From: Scatophagus argus
Lineage: Eukaryota > Chordata > Actinopteri > Scatophagidae
Assembly (NCBI RefSeq): GCF_020382885.2
Contig: NC_058493.1
Coordinates: 29,500,067 to 29,564,066 of the forward strand
Direction: 5' to 3'
Length of the DNA stretch: 64,000 nt
Positions 21,008 to 36,109 of the stretch are shown piece after piece; the first letter of the stretch is position 1; each line of letters begins with the position of its first letter. The position numbers and the translations under genes were made by a program. A model generated the notes under the pieces. The model did no database searches and was not told the origin of the DNA. It worked only from the letters and a program-made list of their open reading frames with translations.

Positions 21008-22052
21008 CACTGCTGTGGAGACCGAAGAAGACAGTTCCCACTTCCTGTTTCCACCAGGAAGACAGAAAAGGGTAACACTCTGCTCAGCTCGCTCTGACGC
21101 ACCGGAAACACACACACAGTTTGAATCGTCACTCTTCTCCATCACACTTCATCTTTTCATCTGACAGAATGAGCAAAGCCTCCATCTCACTCACACACAC
21201 ACACACACACACACACACCAACAACAAGATGGCCTCCAGACAAGACGAGGAGGAAAAAGTCAAAAGTGGACAAAGTTGTCGAATAGAGAACGCAGAGACA
21301 GCAAACGGCAGCCAGAGCTGTGCAGACAGTCTGCGCAGACAGTCTGCGCAGCCACAAACTTGGATGTGTCAGCATGCGAGGGACTTTCCATCTTCACCCA
21401 AACCCCATCCTCATCCTCATCCTCATCCTCTCAAACTCTGAAGCTTCAGTGTGACTGAGGAAGCTCAAAGTGACACAAACACTCAGCAGCAGTTAGTCTG
21501 ATCAGAAGAAACTTCATCGACACTCATTTTAATGATGGCCCCAGTCAGAGCACAAGGAAGCTGCTTTCTTCTGGCTTCCTGTTCTGACTCCATGTTGGAA
21601 AGAGCTGAAAGCTTCGTTCAGAAGCTCCTCAGAGTCTGTCGTTCCGTGGTCAGACATCACACAGACTCACCACACGAGCTCTGACGAAAAACATGCGGAC
21701 TGCTTCTTTACTGATGAGTTCATCGCTGTAACTGGTGGGTGTTGGTTCAGATCAGAGGGATCACAGGTCACCTGAAACATCTGCGCCCCCCCGCCCCAAT
21801 CCAACGCTTTCACTTTCCCGGCCAGCAACCGTTAGCTCCGCGGCTAACGTCCTTCTCGTTCCCGTTAACAGCTAACAGCTTGTTTACGGAGTCGGGGCTC
21901 CGTTACAGACCGGGAGAGGTGGACTCACCGATGGTGGAGATAAAGGTGGTGTTGAAGGCGTCTTCGCTAAACCGGAACAGCAGGCAGGTTTTACCTACGC
22001 CGCTGTCACCGATCAGCAGCAGTTTGAACAGATAGTCGTACGTCTTCGCCAT
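17334..22052 (-). CDS. rab8b: rab8b, Rab-family small GTPase
   Basis: Complete gene. Exons: 22052-21929, 19495-19435, 19322-19262, 18734-18657, 18167-18078, 17988-17923, 17837-17787, 17423-17334; 621 nt, 206 residues plus stop, with all phases consistent. Rab8 controls exocytic traffic from the trans-Golgi and recycling endosomes to the plasma membrane and cilium. Visible motifs: P-loop GDSGVGKT, switch I ISTIGIDFK, DTAGQE, the Rab8 switch [11 protein letters not shown] with the threonine known to be phosphorylated by LRRK2 in mammals, NKCD, and ETSAK. The C-terminus is FFRCLLL, a CaaX-type prenylation site favouring geranylgeranylation. [14 protein letters not shown] and CDMNDKRQ favour Rab8B over Rab8A. 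The start is the ATG of [18 protein letters not shown]. It is the downstream gene of a same-strand pair with idh3a, about 2 kb apart. Confidence 0.94.
17468..17618. repeat. (CTGT)n and CCAT-rich repeat
   Basis: Impure TGTCTGTCTGTC blocks with CCATCCATC interruptions in the last rab8b intron. Confidence 0.85.
18215..18475 (+). mobile_element. SINE-like element
   Basis: About 260 bp with a tRNA-like head (CCGTGGCCTAGAGGTTGGAG resembles a Pol III A box), the widespread fish core CCTTGAGCAAGGCACTCAAC, and a LINE-like tail ending CAATAAAGTGATTCTTCGTC plus short CTT repeats. It lies in a rab8b intron in the opposite orientation. The exact family was not determined. Confidence 0.6.
20971..21006. 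repeat. (CA)n microsatellite
   Basis: Pure CA run in rab8b intron 1. A second run lies at 21188-21220 in the same intron. Confidence 0.9.
21188..21220. repeat. (CA)n microsatellite
   Basis: Second CA run in rab8b intron 1, after CTCACTCACA. A short CAGACAGTCTGCG duplication follows at about 21325-21350 and (CATCCT)n at about 21404-21430. Confidence 0.85.
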
Positions 22053-22200
22053 TTTCCCGCCGTCTGTCCCGGTGCTCCCGGTAATTTAACGGAACGTCCG
22101 GACTCGCACTCCGCGACCCGCCGACACTGCTGGTCACGCTGGATTTACTGGGAACACTGGCTCTGAACTGGATTCGACTGACACAGGACCAAGAGGGAGC
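22053..22200 (-). promoter_or_regulatory. rab8b: Likely rab8b promoter and 5' UTR
   Basis: The segment just upstream of the rab8b ATG is rich in CpG (for example CCGCGACCCGCCGACACTGC on the plus strand reading) against an AT-rich flank, as expected of a housekeeping promoter. No TATA box was seen. Confidence 0.35.
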
Positions 22201-23180
22201 GGAAACACTAAGGTCATGTCAAGTTACCCAGAATACACCGCTGCAAACATCCGGCGCAGATTTTTCAGAATAAAATGCTTCCTTTACAAAACAAAAACAA
22301 AACGGCTATTTCGTCTGTTGATGTAACAGAACCAGAACCGTCTTCCATTTTAACACTCATACAATTGTGCGTATGTGTAACTGCGAGCTATTTCCTTTAA
22401 TCATTAGACACATATATTCATAGTTTGACAGTCGCTTATCGATTTTCCTTCAGATATTCATTATCCGATGAATATCAGATCATTTTTGCCCGGACATGAC
22501 TTTAGTCTTAGTTCGTCTTTACACAATAATTATCTGCTGTGTTTGAGTTTGTTATCAAACGATGTGATAATTCATTACTGTAATCCGACTTAACTGTATT
22601 TAGTTTTGTTTAATACTGGATTTTATCATGTAGTCAAGAGTGTTGGGAGTCTATTGTACTTATTAAAATGCCAACTTTTTTCGAGAATAAAGCAAGAAGC
22701 CCAAGTTTAAAATGTTTCTAAGTAAATATACAAAGTTGGGATCTAGTTAGCTAGGACTACATGTGTTGTAGCCTGCAGAAACTACACCAATGTGTGGCCA
22801 ACCGGAGCAACTGTTTCTGTTCTGAGATGAGTCATTACGGTTAACTTCACCTTCGCACTTTGTGTGCAAATTTTACCTTGAGGAAAATGAAATATTCTAC
22901 TTTTTCATTTTCTCATTGTTGTTACTCTATGCAGATACAAAAAACGTATGCTTTTAATTTGAAGGTGAAGCCCCTGTGTGTTCCGGTCCGTCTGTGGCAA
23001 CTTGTCACATTCAGGAAGCAGGGGGCGTATCCCCGTGACGCCATCGGCAAGGAGCAGCGACAAGGGCGCGTCCGTTTGGGTTGCCAGTTCGAGATCTGAG
23101 CTGTTATTTTGATGTTTTAACATTGAGATTTGAAGAACGGAGTTTAAACGAGTGAAGAAAACGATTCGGTTGATTTTAGT

Positions 23181-23186
23181 TTTATT
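23181..23186 (-). terminator. idh3a: Candidate idh3a poly(A) signal
   Basis: AATAAA on the minus strand, about 860 nt downstream of the idh3a stop. It is the closest canonical hexamer I noticed; non-canonical signals could be used instead. Confidence 0.3.
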
Positions 23187-23512
23187 CAGACATAAGGCCA
23201 GACAGAAGCTTTGACCTCTGACCTGCTCTATCAGTGAGATTCATCTGGACAGTCAGAGACGTTAGTGAGGACGTCCCCACATGCCCACATGCAGGAACTG
23301 TCCAGTCTGCGAGCCGCATCACTTCCTGTAGAGCTCTTCCTTTTGTTCGACCGGATGTGAAAACGCTTCTCCAGTCAGGACTTGTGTTTCTGTCAGGTAA
23401 AAACGGGATAAATATTCTTTCTCGAATCTTTGATAAAGGAAAATAAATCCACGTTACACCAATCAGTCAGACGTCCACAGGCTTCAGTCAGGAAATCAAC
23501 ATGAAGCTATAG

Positions 23513-23516
<4 letters not shown>

Positions 23517-23552
<36 letters not shown>
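23517..23552. repeat. (GT)n microsatellite
   Basis: GT run followed by GAGAGA downstream of idh3a. Confidence 0.9.
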
Positions 23553-23558
<6 letters not shown>

Positions 23559-24043
23559 AAACGGCTTTCAAGCAGTCCGAACGCTCAGGTTTCAACGGGT
23601 CAATGAATGTGCAGAAACAGAGACAGCAGCAGCGTTTCTCTTTCTGTTCATATCTTTATATGCTTCTGGATCCCTGCAGAGGGCAGCATGAGACAGTAAT
23701 AGGAAACAATAAATAAGATGACCTCTCAGTTATGCTGATTACTGATAAAAAACAATAACAAATTGTCCAGACGACAAAGCAGACTGCTGATATTAGGACT
23801 ATTAATGTGACGCTGGCATTTGGAGTACAAACTTTCCAACCTGGTCACATGACAGTTGTGCATATGTTTGATCATGTTGGCTGCTGCAGAAGCTCCGCCC
23901 CCTCCACTGACATCATCTCTGTACAGCAAAAACTCTGATATCAAACAGCAGGAAGAAAACCAGAAACTGCCGCTCAGCCTGGCCAACCGTTTCCCAAACC
24001 GGTCAGCGGGGGAGGCTCCCACAGCAGCTCCACGACTGCAGTT

Positions 24044-29198
<5,155 letters not shown>

Positions 29199-29345
29199 TC
29201 TACTGAGGAAGAGGCTGGGACAAAGATCCTGTGCTAAAGAGGAGGCTTCACTCTGAGCCGGGACTAAGATTCTCCTCTTACTCCTCCTCCTCCACCACCA
29301 CCCTCACCCTCCTTCTTCCTGTTTAACGACGGCATCCAGCTTATT
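29199..29345 (-). promoter_or_regulatory. idh3a: Likely idh3a promoter and 5' UTR
   Basis: Segment immediately upstream of the idh3a ATG with CTCCTCCTCC runs and no repeat insertion. The dispersed repeat begins at about 29367, so the proximal promoter is short. Confidence 0.3.
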
Positions 29346-29366
29346 GGTGCATTACCGCCACCTTAC

Positions 29367-30062
29367 GCTCCGGAGTGTCAAGTCAAGTCAAGTCAAGTCA
29401 ACTTTATTTGTACAGCCCATTTTTACAAGCAGTTTGTCTCAAAGGGCTTAACATAACATCAGCAACATCCTCTGCCCTTTGACCCTCACATCGACTAAGG
29501 AAAAACTCCCAGAAAAACCTTTAACAGGAAAAAATGGAAGAAACCTCAGGGTGAGCAACAGAGGAGGGATCCCTCACCCAGGACGGGCAGACGTGCAATG
29601 GATGTTGTACAGGCAGGAAAGCAATTTGCAACATGAGAAATGACATTACTAAAAAGATAAGCAAAACAAAATCTCAACTGTTTAGTTTCACTTTTTGCTA
29701 CCACCTCAATATGATTTTAACATTTCACAAGTTATAGGAAATTTATAGTATTGAAAATTATAATGAACTGCTGTAACATTCATGTATTCTTTTTTTTATG
29801 TGATGTTGAGAATCACTATCCTATCAGTTCGATTTCGGCCCGTAGGGAGAACCACCCCGCCCATAGTCGGTACATAGAGGAATGACAGGCAGATGTCAAC
29901 AATACACATTGGGTTGGTCATAGAGCCGGCTACAGTTCAACTTGAAGATTTGGATGGAGAGATACCTGCGGAAAGATACAGAGAGAGAGAGAGAGAAAGG
30001 GAGGGAGAGACACAAGACTACGAGGAGCACTGGACACACAGTTAGTGACATAAGATAATGAA
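29367..30062 (-). mobile_element. Dispersed repeat 'A', copy 1 (antisense)
   Basis: About 690 bp, nearly identical to the reverse complement of 38024-38697, with a partial third copy at 48378-48663. Read on the minus strand it ends in ATGGGCTGTACAAATAAAGT followed by (TTGAC)n, a LINE/SINE-type 3' tail. The 5' part contains a CT-rich run, CTGCAGGTATCTCTCC-like sequence, and GGCGGGGTGGTTCTCCCTAC. No protein is encoded. Probably a non-autonomous retroelement; the family was not recognised. It lies between idh3a and cib2. Confidence 0.8.
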
Positions 30063-30435
30063 CTGCATGTTAATCTGACGAGGTGGACGAGTGTGGATCA
30101 GACATTGGATTTACGATCTCAATCCCAAAGAAAGGAAGATCGCCACACCCACGCTCCCCTCCCAATGCACTCATGTTTGTTAACTAGTACCCTACCGCCC
30201 TACTCCTGCCTAGCCTTCACGTCTGTGAAAAAGGCCTGACTCCCTTACAAAAACCCAATGGTGACCCAACCTGTGCAATCTCACCCATGACGCACTCAGC
30301 TTATTCCTCATCGTCTCATGCTCCACTGACTCCTCTTCCTCACTTTCGTCACACAGTCCTGACTGGTGTTTCCCCACCATTTTTAGTGTTTTATTCAGTG
30401 CACAATGCACCCACCCTTAATCTGGTTAGTACGGT

Positions 30436-30620
30436 TTCTTCAATTCAATTCAGTTTATTTATATAGCACCAATTCACAACAAAAGTTATCTCATGACACT
30501 TTCCAATCAGAGCAGGTCGGGAAGGAGCACACAAGCAGAGATGCATAGCAGCAGTAATAATACCAGAAGTATTGGAACTGTAGATAATGATAATGACAGT
30601 GAAGTATACAGGAGGTCCTG
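30436..30620 (-). mobile_element. L2/Maui 3' tail fragment, antisense
   Basis: Begins CAATTCAATTCAGTTTATTT and continues ATATAGCACCAATTCACAAC then TCATGACACTTTCCAATCAG, matching the L2 UTR seen in reverse at 43380-43485. An internal part is missing before the ACCAGAAGTATTGGAACTGT section, which is shared with the 8.28-8.80 kb copy. It interrupts the retroelement ORF1 at 30620-31420. Confidence 0.8.
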
Positions 30621-31420
30621 CTACACCCCTTACATCAGCTGTATTGTCTTCTTCTTTTGATTTTTTCACAGCTTCTGCATAGGTGACCTTTCTTTCCACT
30701 CTTATTTTCTGGATGACATTTTCCCTTTTCATAACCTCATATCCCCCAAAGACCACATTGTGAGCTCCTCCAGAGTTGCAACATATTGGTTGCACCCCAT
30801 TTCCACACTTTCCAGTCTCGTGGTCAACAATGAGCGCATCTCTGCTCTTTACAGTCTTTTGCTCAGCGTCCAAATCGCTCACAGCTAAAGCACCTCATTG
30901 GTCCTGGCACATACAGGCTCACAGGATAACTGATAAAGCCCAAAACACTTTGTTTGCCACACTCTCCCCTTCAGACTCTATCAGTACTGTTTCACTCCCT
31001 CTTGTGTTGCTTCCAGTCTTTGTACACTCATTACATTGATTACTTTCCATCTTAAGTTTTCCCACAACTTTCAGCTTCAGGGTTTTTTCAAGCTACTCTT
31101 CATCAACACGTCTCACCAGTGAGTTTCCATCACTGAGAACCTTCCCAACCAATACATCCCTTCCCTCACTAGCCGGTGTAGTTAGCAAAGACAAGTTAAT
31201 TTTAACACATTTTTCATTGCTTCCCTTTTGAACTACCACGGCCCCATCATCCTCACTGTCAGGTTGATCACTACTGTTTTTCTTTGCTCTTTTCTTTCTT
31301 TTACTGCAGTTTTCACTCCTCCAACTCTTCACTCGGACCTCATTCCTGTCATCATTAGCTTCACTAGACTCCATGTCAGCCCCACTGCCTTCTGATCCAT
31401 TCATGGAGCATGCTCAACCA
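30620..31420 (-). pseudogene. Decayed LINE ORF1 (gag-like, zinc-knuckle) fragment
   Basis: Minus-strand reading frames give a charged N-terminal part from about 31404 (ESSEANDDRNEVRVKSW, ILVGKV-like VLVGKVLSDGNSLVRR). Further on come cysteine motifs MRCFSCERFG at about 30900 and ICCNSGGAHNVVFGGYEVMK at about 30790, then ERKVTYAEAVKKSKEE. This layout matches ORF1 (RNA-binding, CCHC knuckles) of I/Nimb-like teleost LINEs. Frameshifts and stops break it into at least three pieces. No reverse transcriptase follows, because the L2 tail abuts it. Confidence 0.6.
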
Positions 31421-31429
31421 CCTCCAACA

Positions 31430-31655
31430 CTTTTTCATCCTGATTTGAGGTTCCTGCGTCGTACAACCTGATGAAGCCATCCATCCATCCATTTTCTCAT
31501 GTGCATGTGCATGTTTTTGGTATTGGAAGGAAGCCGGAGAACCCAGAGAAAACCCACAAACTCCACATAGAAGGGTAGAAGGGCCCAGACCGGGATTCGA
31601 ACCTGGAACCCTCTTGCTATGAGGCTAACCACTGCACCACCGTGATGACGCCATT
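31430..31655. mobile_element. Short dispersed repeat (LINE/SINE end)
   Basis: Contains the widespread fish repeat phrases CCATCCATCCATTTTCTCAT, AGCCGGAGAACCCAGAGAAA and GGGATTCGAACCTGGAACCC, then GCTAACCACTGCACCACCGT. These are typical of a RTE/CR1-like LINE end or tRNA-related SINE. The family is not certain. Confidence 0.55.
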
Positions 31656-31724
31656 TAGACGTTAAAAGATAAGCGAGAACAAAGATCCCCTGTTAAAGAG
31701 GAGGCTTCACACTGAGTCTGGACT

Positions 31725-31862
31725 GAGAGAGAGAGAGAGAGAGACAGACGGATAAACAGACTGAGAGAGAGAGACAGACAGGCCGAGAGAGACAGACTGA
31801 GAGAGACAGACAAACTGACATAGGCAGGCAGGCAGGCAGGCAGGCAGACAGACAGATAGACA
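31725..31862. repeat. (GA)n, (GACA)n and (GGCA)n tract
   Basis: Compound microsatellite upstream of cib2; the minus strand reads as long Leu/Ser/Cys-rich nonsense frames. Confidence 0.9.
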
Positions 31863-32329
31863 GGGAGTGTGTGTGTGTGTTTTCTCTGCAACAGCCTCAG
31901 TCTTGTGCTGCCTTTAGGAGCTGTTGGAAATGTCAGAATATCATCCACATTTTTAACACAGACGTCTCTGAGGAGGATGCATCAGATTGTCTGATGTCCT
32001 CCGTGATGACTGCAGGTTGTGCTTCATGGCCGCGATGCCATCAGGAACGTGTTTCAGATGCAAAACTACTGGGATGTTATGAGACTCCAGAAACCCTCCG
32101 CCACGTGGCGTCTTCATGCTGCATCGTGTTTGTGTTTCTGAAATGATTTGATGTGTTTGTGACGGATGAATAAAGTGACGAAAGTGAATTACCACAAATA
32201 CGTGGCAATTTGCTAAAATAAGCAACATGTTGTCATAACTGTTATGAATCGAATACGAATTATTGGAATTCCTTGCCATTGTGTTGTGAAATGTTTCTTA
32301 ACTTTTATTTAATAATTAGTTGTCACGTC

Positions 32330-32590
32330 GTCTTACTCATCTGAACACAGAGAACTTCCAGACAAACTTCGGTCATCGCCAATCACAGGCACTCGATTGT
32401 AACTGCAGCCATGAAAAGCCAGGCTGTACGAGCAGCACCTGAAGGCAGCACGCTCGCTCCCGCACCGTCTCCGGCCAGGCGTTAAAATCTCCTTCTCCTC
32501 CACGGCGAGCCTGGACCGGAACATGGAGTCAAACTGAGCTGAACACAGCAGTGACTCCCTGATCTGCGATGGGAGAATCAGGCCAGCAGG
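32330..32590 (+). promoter_or_regulatory. cib2: Likely cib2 promoter and 5' UTR
   Basis: GC- and CpG-richer segment (GCACGCTCGCTCCCGCACCG, CGGCCAGGCG) directly upstream of the cib2 start, standing out from repeat-rich flanks. No TATA box was noted. Confidence 0.35.
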
Positions 32591-35384
32591 ATGGGCAACA
32601 AACAGACAACCTTCACCGATGAGCAGCTGGAGGCGTATCAGGTGACGATCTGCACCGCGTTCACACCGCGCTGACACGGTGTTTTTAACTGGGGTGCGGA
32701 ACGATGACCCACCATCTAAACTACAGTAAAGATGAAATCGGGGCGGGGGACCAGAGCGGGGGACTCCAGAAATCAGAGAATAAAGCCGACAGGACGGGAT
32801 GAGTCTCCCGCTGCTGATTGGCTGAGCTCCAGCCTCCCTCTGCATCTTGCTGCATGTGAAGCTGCTGACTGATGGGCTGAAAGCAGGTACTCACTCTGAC
32901 TCTGTTTGTTTACAGGACTGCAGCTTCTTCACCAGGAAAGAAGTCCTGCGGTGAGTCAGGTCTAAAGACGTCCCACCAAACACCTTCATCAGCCAAGCAC
33001 ACGACCACCTTGTTCTCCTCTGACTCTGACCAGGGCAGGCAGACAGACAGACAGGCACTCAGACAGACAGCCAGACATTCATGCAGGCAGATGGACTCAG
33101 ACAGACCAACAGAGACACGGACAGTCAGTTGTGTCCTCTGTCCTCTCCTGCAGGTTACATGGCAGATATCGCGAGCTGGCTCCACATTTAGTCCCGCTGG
33201 ACTACACCAACAACCCCGACATCAAAGTTCCTCTGACGCTCGTCATCAACATGCCTGAACTAAAGGTCGGTGCTGCTCCTCCCCTCCACCTGGCCAGGTG
33301 TTGACATGTGCTCTCAGTCTGGATTTGTGTTGTTTCACTCCTAACTTTCACATCCCAGGCCAGTGGGAGCCACACCCCTGGATGGACTGTATGGTCTGTT
33401 GATTGGTTATGATAGCAGGAAGGGGTGGAGTCAGATGACCTTTCATTGTCTTTTGCATATGTTGAGCTGAAATGAAGTTTTTTGTGTGCACATTTCCACC
33501 ATCTCTGCTCTGTAAATCACCAAAAGAGATGAAGTCATGTTTTATGAATTGTATTTTGTATTACTGTCATAATTCACTGCTGTTAGCTCTCAGTGGACAT
33601 GGATGAAGACATTGTCTCAGCAGTGAAGCAGTGATGCCACAGACAGGTACTCCACAGGAGTTTAGTGAAAGTGGCTATGTGTGTTTGTCCTGATAGGAGA
33701 ACCCATTCAGAGACAGAATCGTGGAGACGTTCTCGGAGGACGGACAGGGGAACCTCAGCTTCAACGACTTTGTTGACATGTTTTCTGCACTCTGTGAAAC
33801 TTCACCGAGAGAGCTCAAGACCATATACGCCTTCAAGATCTACGGTAAGATGTCAGCAGAGGCGCCGGAAAGTTTACCTTTAAAACTGTAGTTACACTAA
33901 GCTTACAGTGGAGAGATGTCGTGTGGCCACTTTATTAGGGACTGACACAATTCAACACAACTGTCCTGCTGGAGGTGTCACAATAAAGTGTCAAACCTTA
34001 ATAGGTTGTCACATTAGCTTATCTTAGCATTAGCATCAGGTCAGAGTTGTGTGGATTTGAACAGCATCTCAGACGTTGATGTTCTCTGAGTGTGACCTCC
34101 TGGTTCTGGTTCAGACTTTAACAGGGACAACTTCATCTGTAAGGAGGACCTGCAGAAGACACTGAACAAACTGACCAAAGGAGAGCTGACACCAGAGGAG
34201 GTGGCTCTGGTGTGTGATAAAGCCATCGAGGAGGCCGACCTTGACGCAGACAACAAGCTTTCCTTTGCCGACTTTGAGAACATGATCTCCAAGGCTCCTG
34301 ACTTCCTGAGGTACGACGCTTGTTTCTAATTCTCTTTCCTTCGGCAGACTGGTGCAGAATATTCAGATATCAAGAGGCAGTTTCCAGCAGAACTCTGGTA
34401 CCTGGATTTCGGTGTAAAACGTGCCTGCAGTTTTTTGGTGTTACAGAGGTCGCCAAGTCACCTCCAACCAAACTGTCTGTGAGACATCGGTCACTTAAAG
34501 CTTAATTTATTCTCCAACTTTACACTGAAGAATACAACAATCTGACTGCAGAATGCTAAGACTCAGAGTGTTTGTGTTGTGTTTGCTTTGTGTTCCCACG
34601 TCTCTCCTCAACCGCACGGTGCTTTCTGTCAAGGTCAAGTCATTAGAAGAGAAGCAGGAAGTTGAATGTTCTGCCGCAGTCTTAGTCCACTCAGACATAA
34701 AACCCGCAGAGCCAACAGTGCAGCTCGATCAGACTTCTTTTACTGCTGTCCATTCATCACTCCTGCACTCAAGCCAAGCAGAAAGAACAGCCTGGAAAAA
34801 GGAGTGGAGGTTCATATTTTTCTGGTCAGTGATTTCAGTCATATCTGGAAACCGACATCTTGTTACTGAGCAGGCTGATGTGTTCTCTGTTAAACTCATT
34901 TAACTTCGTTAGAGGACAGCGACTCTGTGAGGAGCCATATAAATGTTGACACGGTGGAGGGACTTCTGGGTAACCAGAACCAGTCACTCCACACAACCAC
35001 AAGGAGCTGACGGCGGAAACACTCAGAGCCTTCAAATTTGCAGGCACTGAGTAACAATAATTTGTTTAACAGCCTTGTTGTGTGAAGGTTTATCAGACGG
35101 CAAGGCTTTGTGTTCCTCTGATGGACAGCAGAAAGATGGTCTTTGTGTGATTTGTTGGGAATGTGTGCAGAGTACAGAGGAGTGTTCGGGTCTGTGCTGA
35201 TCACAGCAGCATCACTGGTAGACATGGTTGCGCCATAACAACCTCCTGGTCACCACAACATTTGACTGACAGAGTTGTTTCAGAGGAGCTGCTGTGATCT
35301 GTGGAGTCTCAGGGGCTCAGTCTAAAGAGTCATTAAAACTAATCATGTTTTTCTGTCTGCAGTAACTTCCACATACGAATATGA
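32591..35384 (+). CDS. cib2: cib2, calcium- and integrin-binding protein 2
   Basis: Complete gene. Exons: 32591-32641, 32916-32950, 33154-33265, 33697-33844, 34115-34310, 35363-35384; 564 nt, 187 residues, identical in length to human CIB2. It is an EF-hand protein, required in vertebrates for hair-cell mechanotransduction (partner of TMC1/2). The start [12 protein letters not shown] has glycine at position 2, the N-myristoylation site. EF-hand 3 lies at residues 116-127 ([12 protein letters not shown]) and EF-hand 4 at 157-168 ([12 protein letters not shown]). An upstream pseudo EF-hand region has [14 protein letters not shown]. The C-terminus is DFLSNFHIRI. All six exons are open and in phase. 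Head to head with idh3a as in mammals, but 3.4 kb apart and filled with repeats. Confidence 0.97.
33036..33085. repeat. GGCA/GACA repeat in cib2 intron 2
   Basis: Short impure tetranucleotide tract (CAGGCAGACAGACAGACAGG). Confidence 0.7.
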
Positions 35385-36080
35385 GCCTGAGATCCTGCAG
35401 AGGACAGACATCTCACTTCGACCCTGTTTCCCTCCACCTGAACCCATGTCGACTCAGTGCCTGTCTATTCTCTTCCTGTCCAGCAGAACATGAGGCCTGA
35501 CACAGAGTCTGGTCTGGACTCACAGTGTATAACACACAGTGCAGACTTTTAGGACAAAAGATTTGTCACTGCATGAAATTTTTCTCTTGAATTAATCCTA
35601 GACTGTTTGGAAGCTGACGAGGAGTGACAAAGTAAGACCAGGCTAATTTTATACCAACAGCGTCTCTGCAGCAGCCCCGATGTCCCGTCTGGACTCCTCA
35701 GAGACACATTTGGACACACTGCAGAGGAAACAGAACAGGGCTTTTCTGACTTCAGTGCTTTGCAGAAGGGCCACATTCACTGCCTGGATTCTTTTAAAAA
35801 AGCACAGTTTTAAAGGGCAAAACAGTGAAGAGCTATGCAATCTTTCTTCATGAAATGCATGTTGTAAACTGCTTCTAGCTGTGGTTAATTTGTATGTCTG
35901 CTGTCGTGAAATGTTCTGGTGCATAATGACAATCATAGTAAACTGTAGTTCAGTTGATGGAAGGGCTCTCTGTCGTCTTACCTGTAAACTTTGGCTTTGA
36001 TAAACTTTTTTCCTGCTGCCGACAAACTTGATAGAACAGCTTTCATTCCTTCCAGAGAAAAGGTTCTGTGGCTAAGGTCA

Positions 36081-36086
36081 AATAAA
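36081..36086 (+). terminator. cib2: Candidate cib2 poly(A) signal
   Basis: AATAAA about 700 nt after the cib2 stop at 35384, in unique non-repeat sequence. Confidence 0.45.
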
Positions 36087-36109
36087 AGATTTTTCTGTGG
36101 CTCCATGCT

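Larger units (their letters stand above)
22201..24043. other. Intergenic stretch between rab8b and idh3a
   Basis: AT-rich DNA with one GT microsatellite at 23517-23552 and no recognised gene or retroelement. The idh3a 3' UTR must lie at its right end. Confidence 0.6.

Noticed and set aside
31580..31650. tRNA-like GGGATTCGAACC and ACCACTGCACCACCG phrase
   Set aside because: Part of a widespread dispersed repeat; no cloverleaf could be formed.
32333..32845. 170-codon minus-strand open frame over cib2 exon 1 and its promoter
   Set aside because: Overlaps the true cib2 exon on the other strand and the GC-rich promoter; no known domain; best explained as a stop-poor GC-rich shadow.
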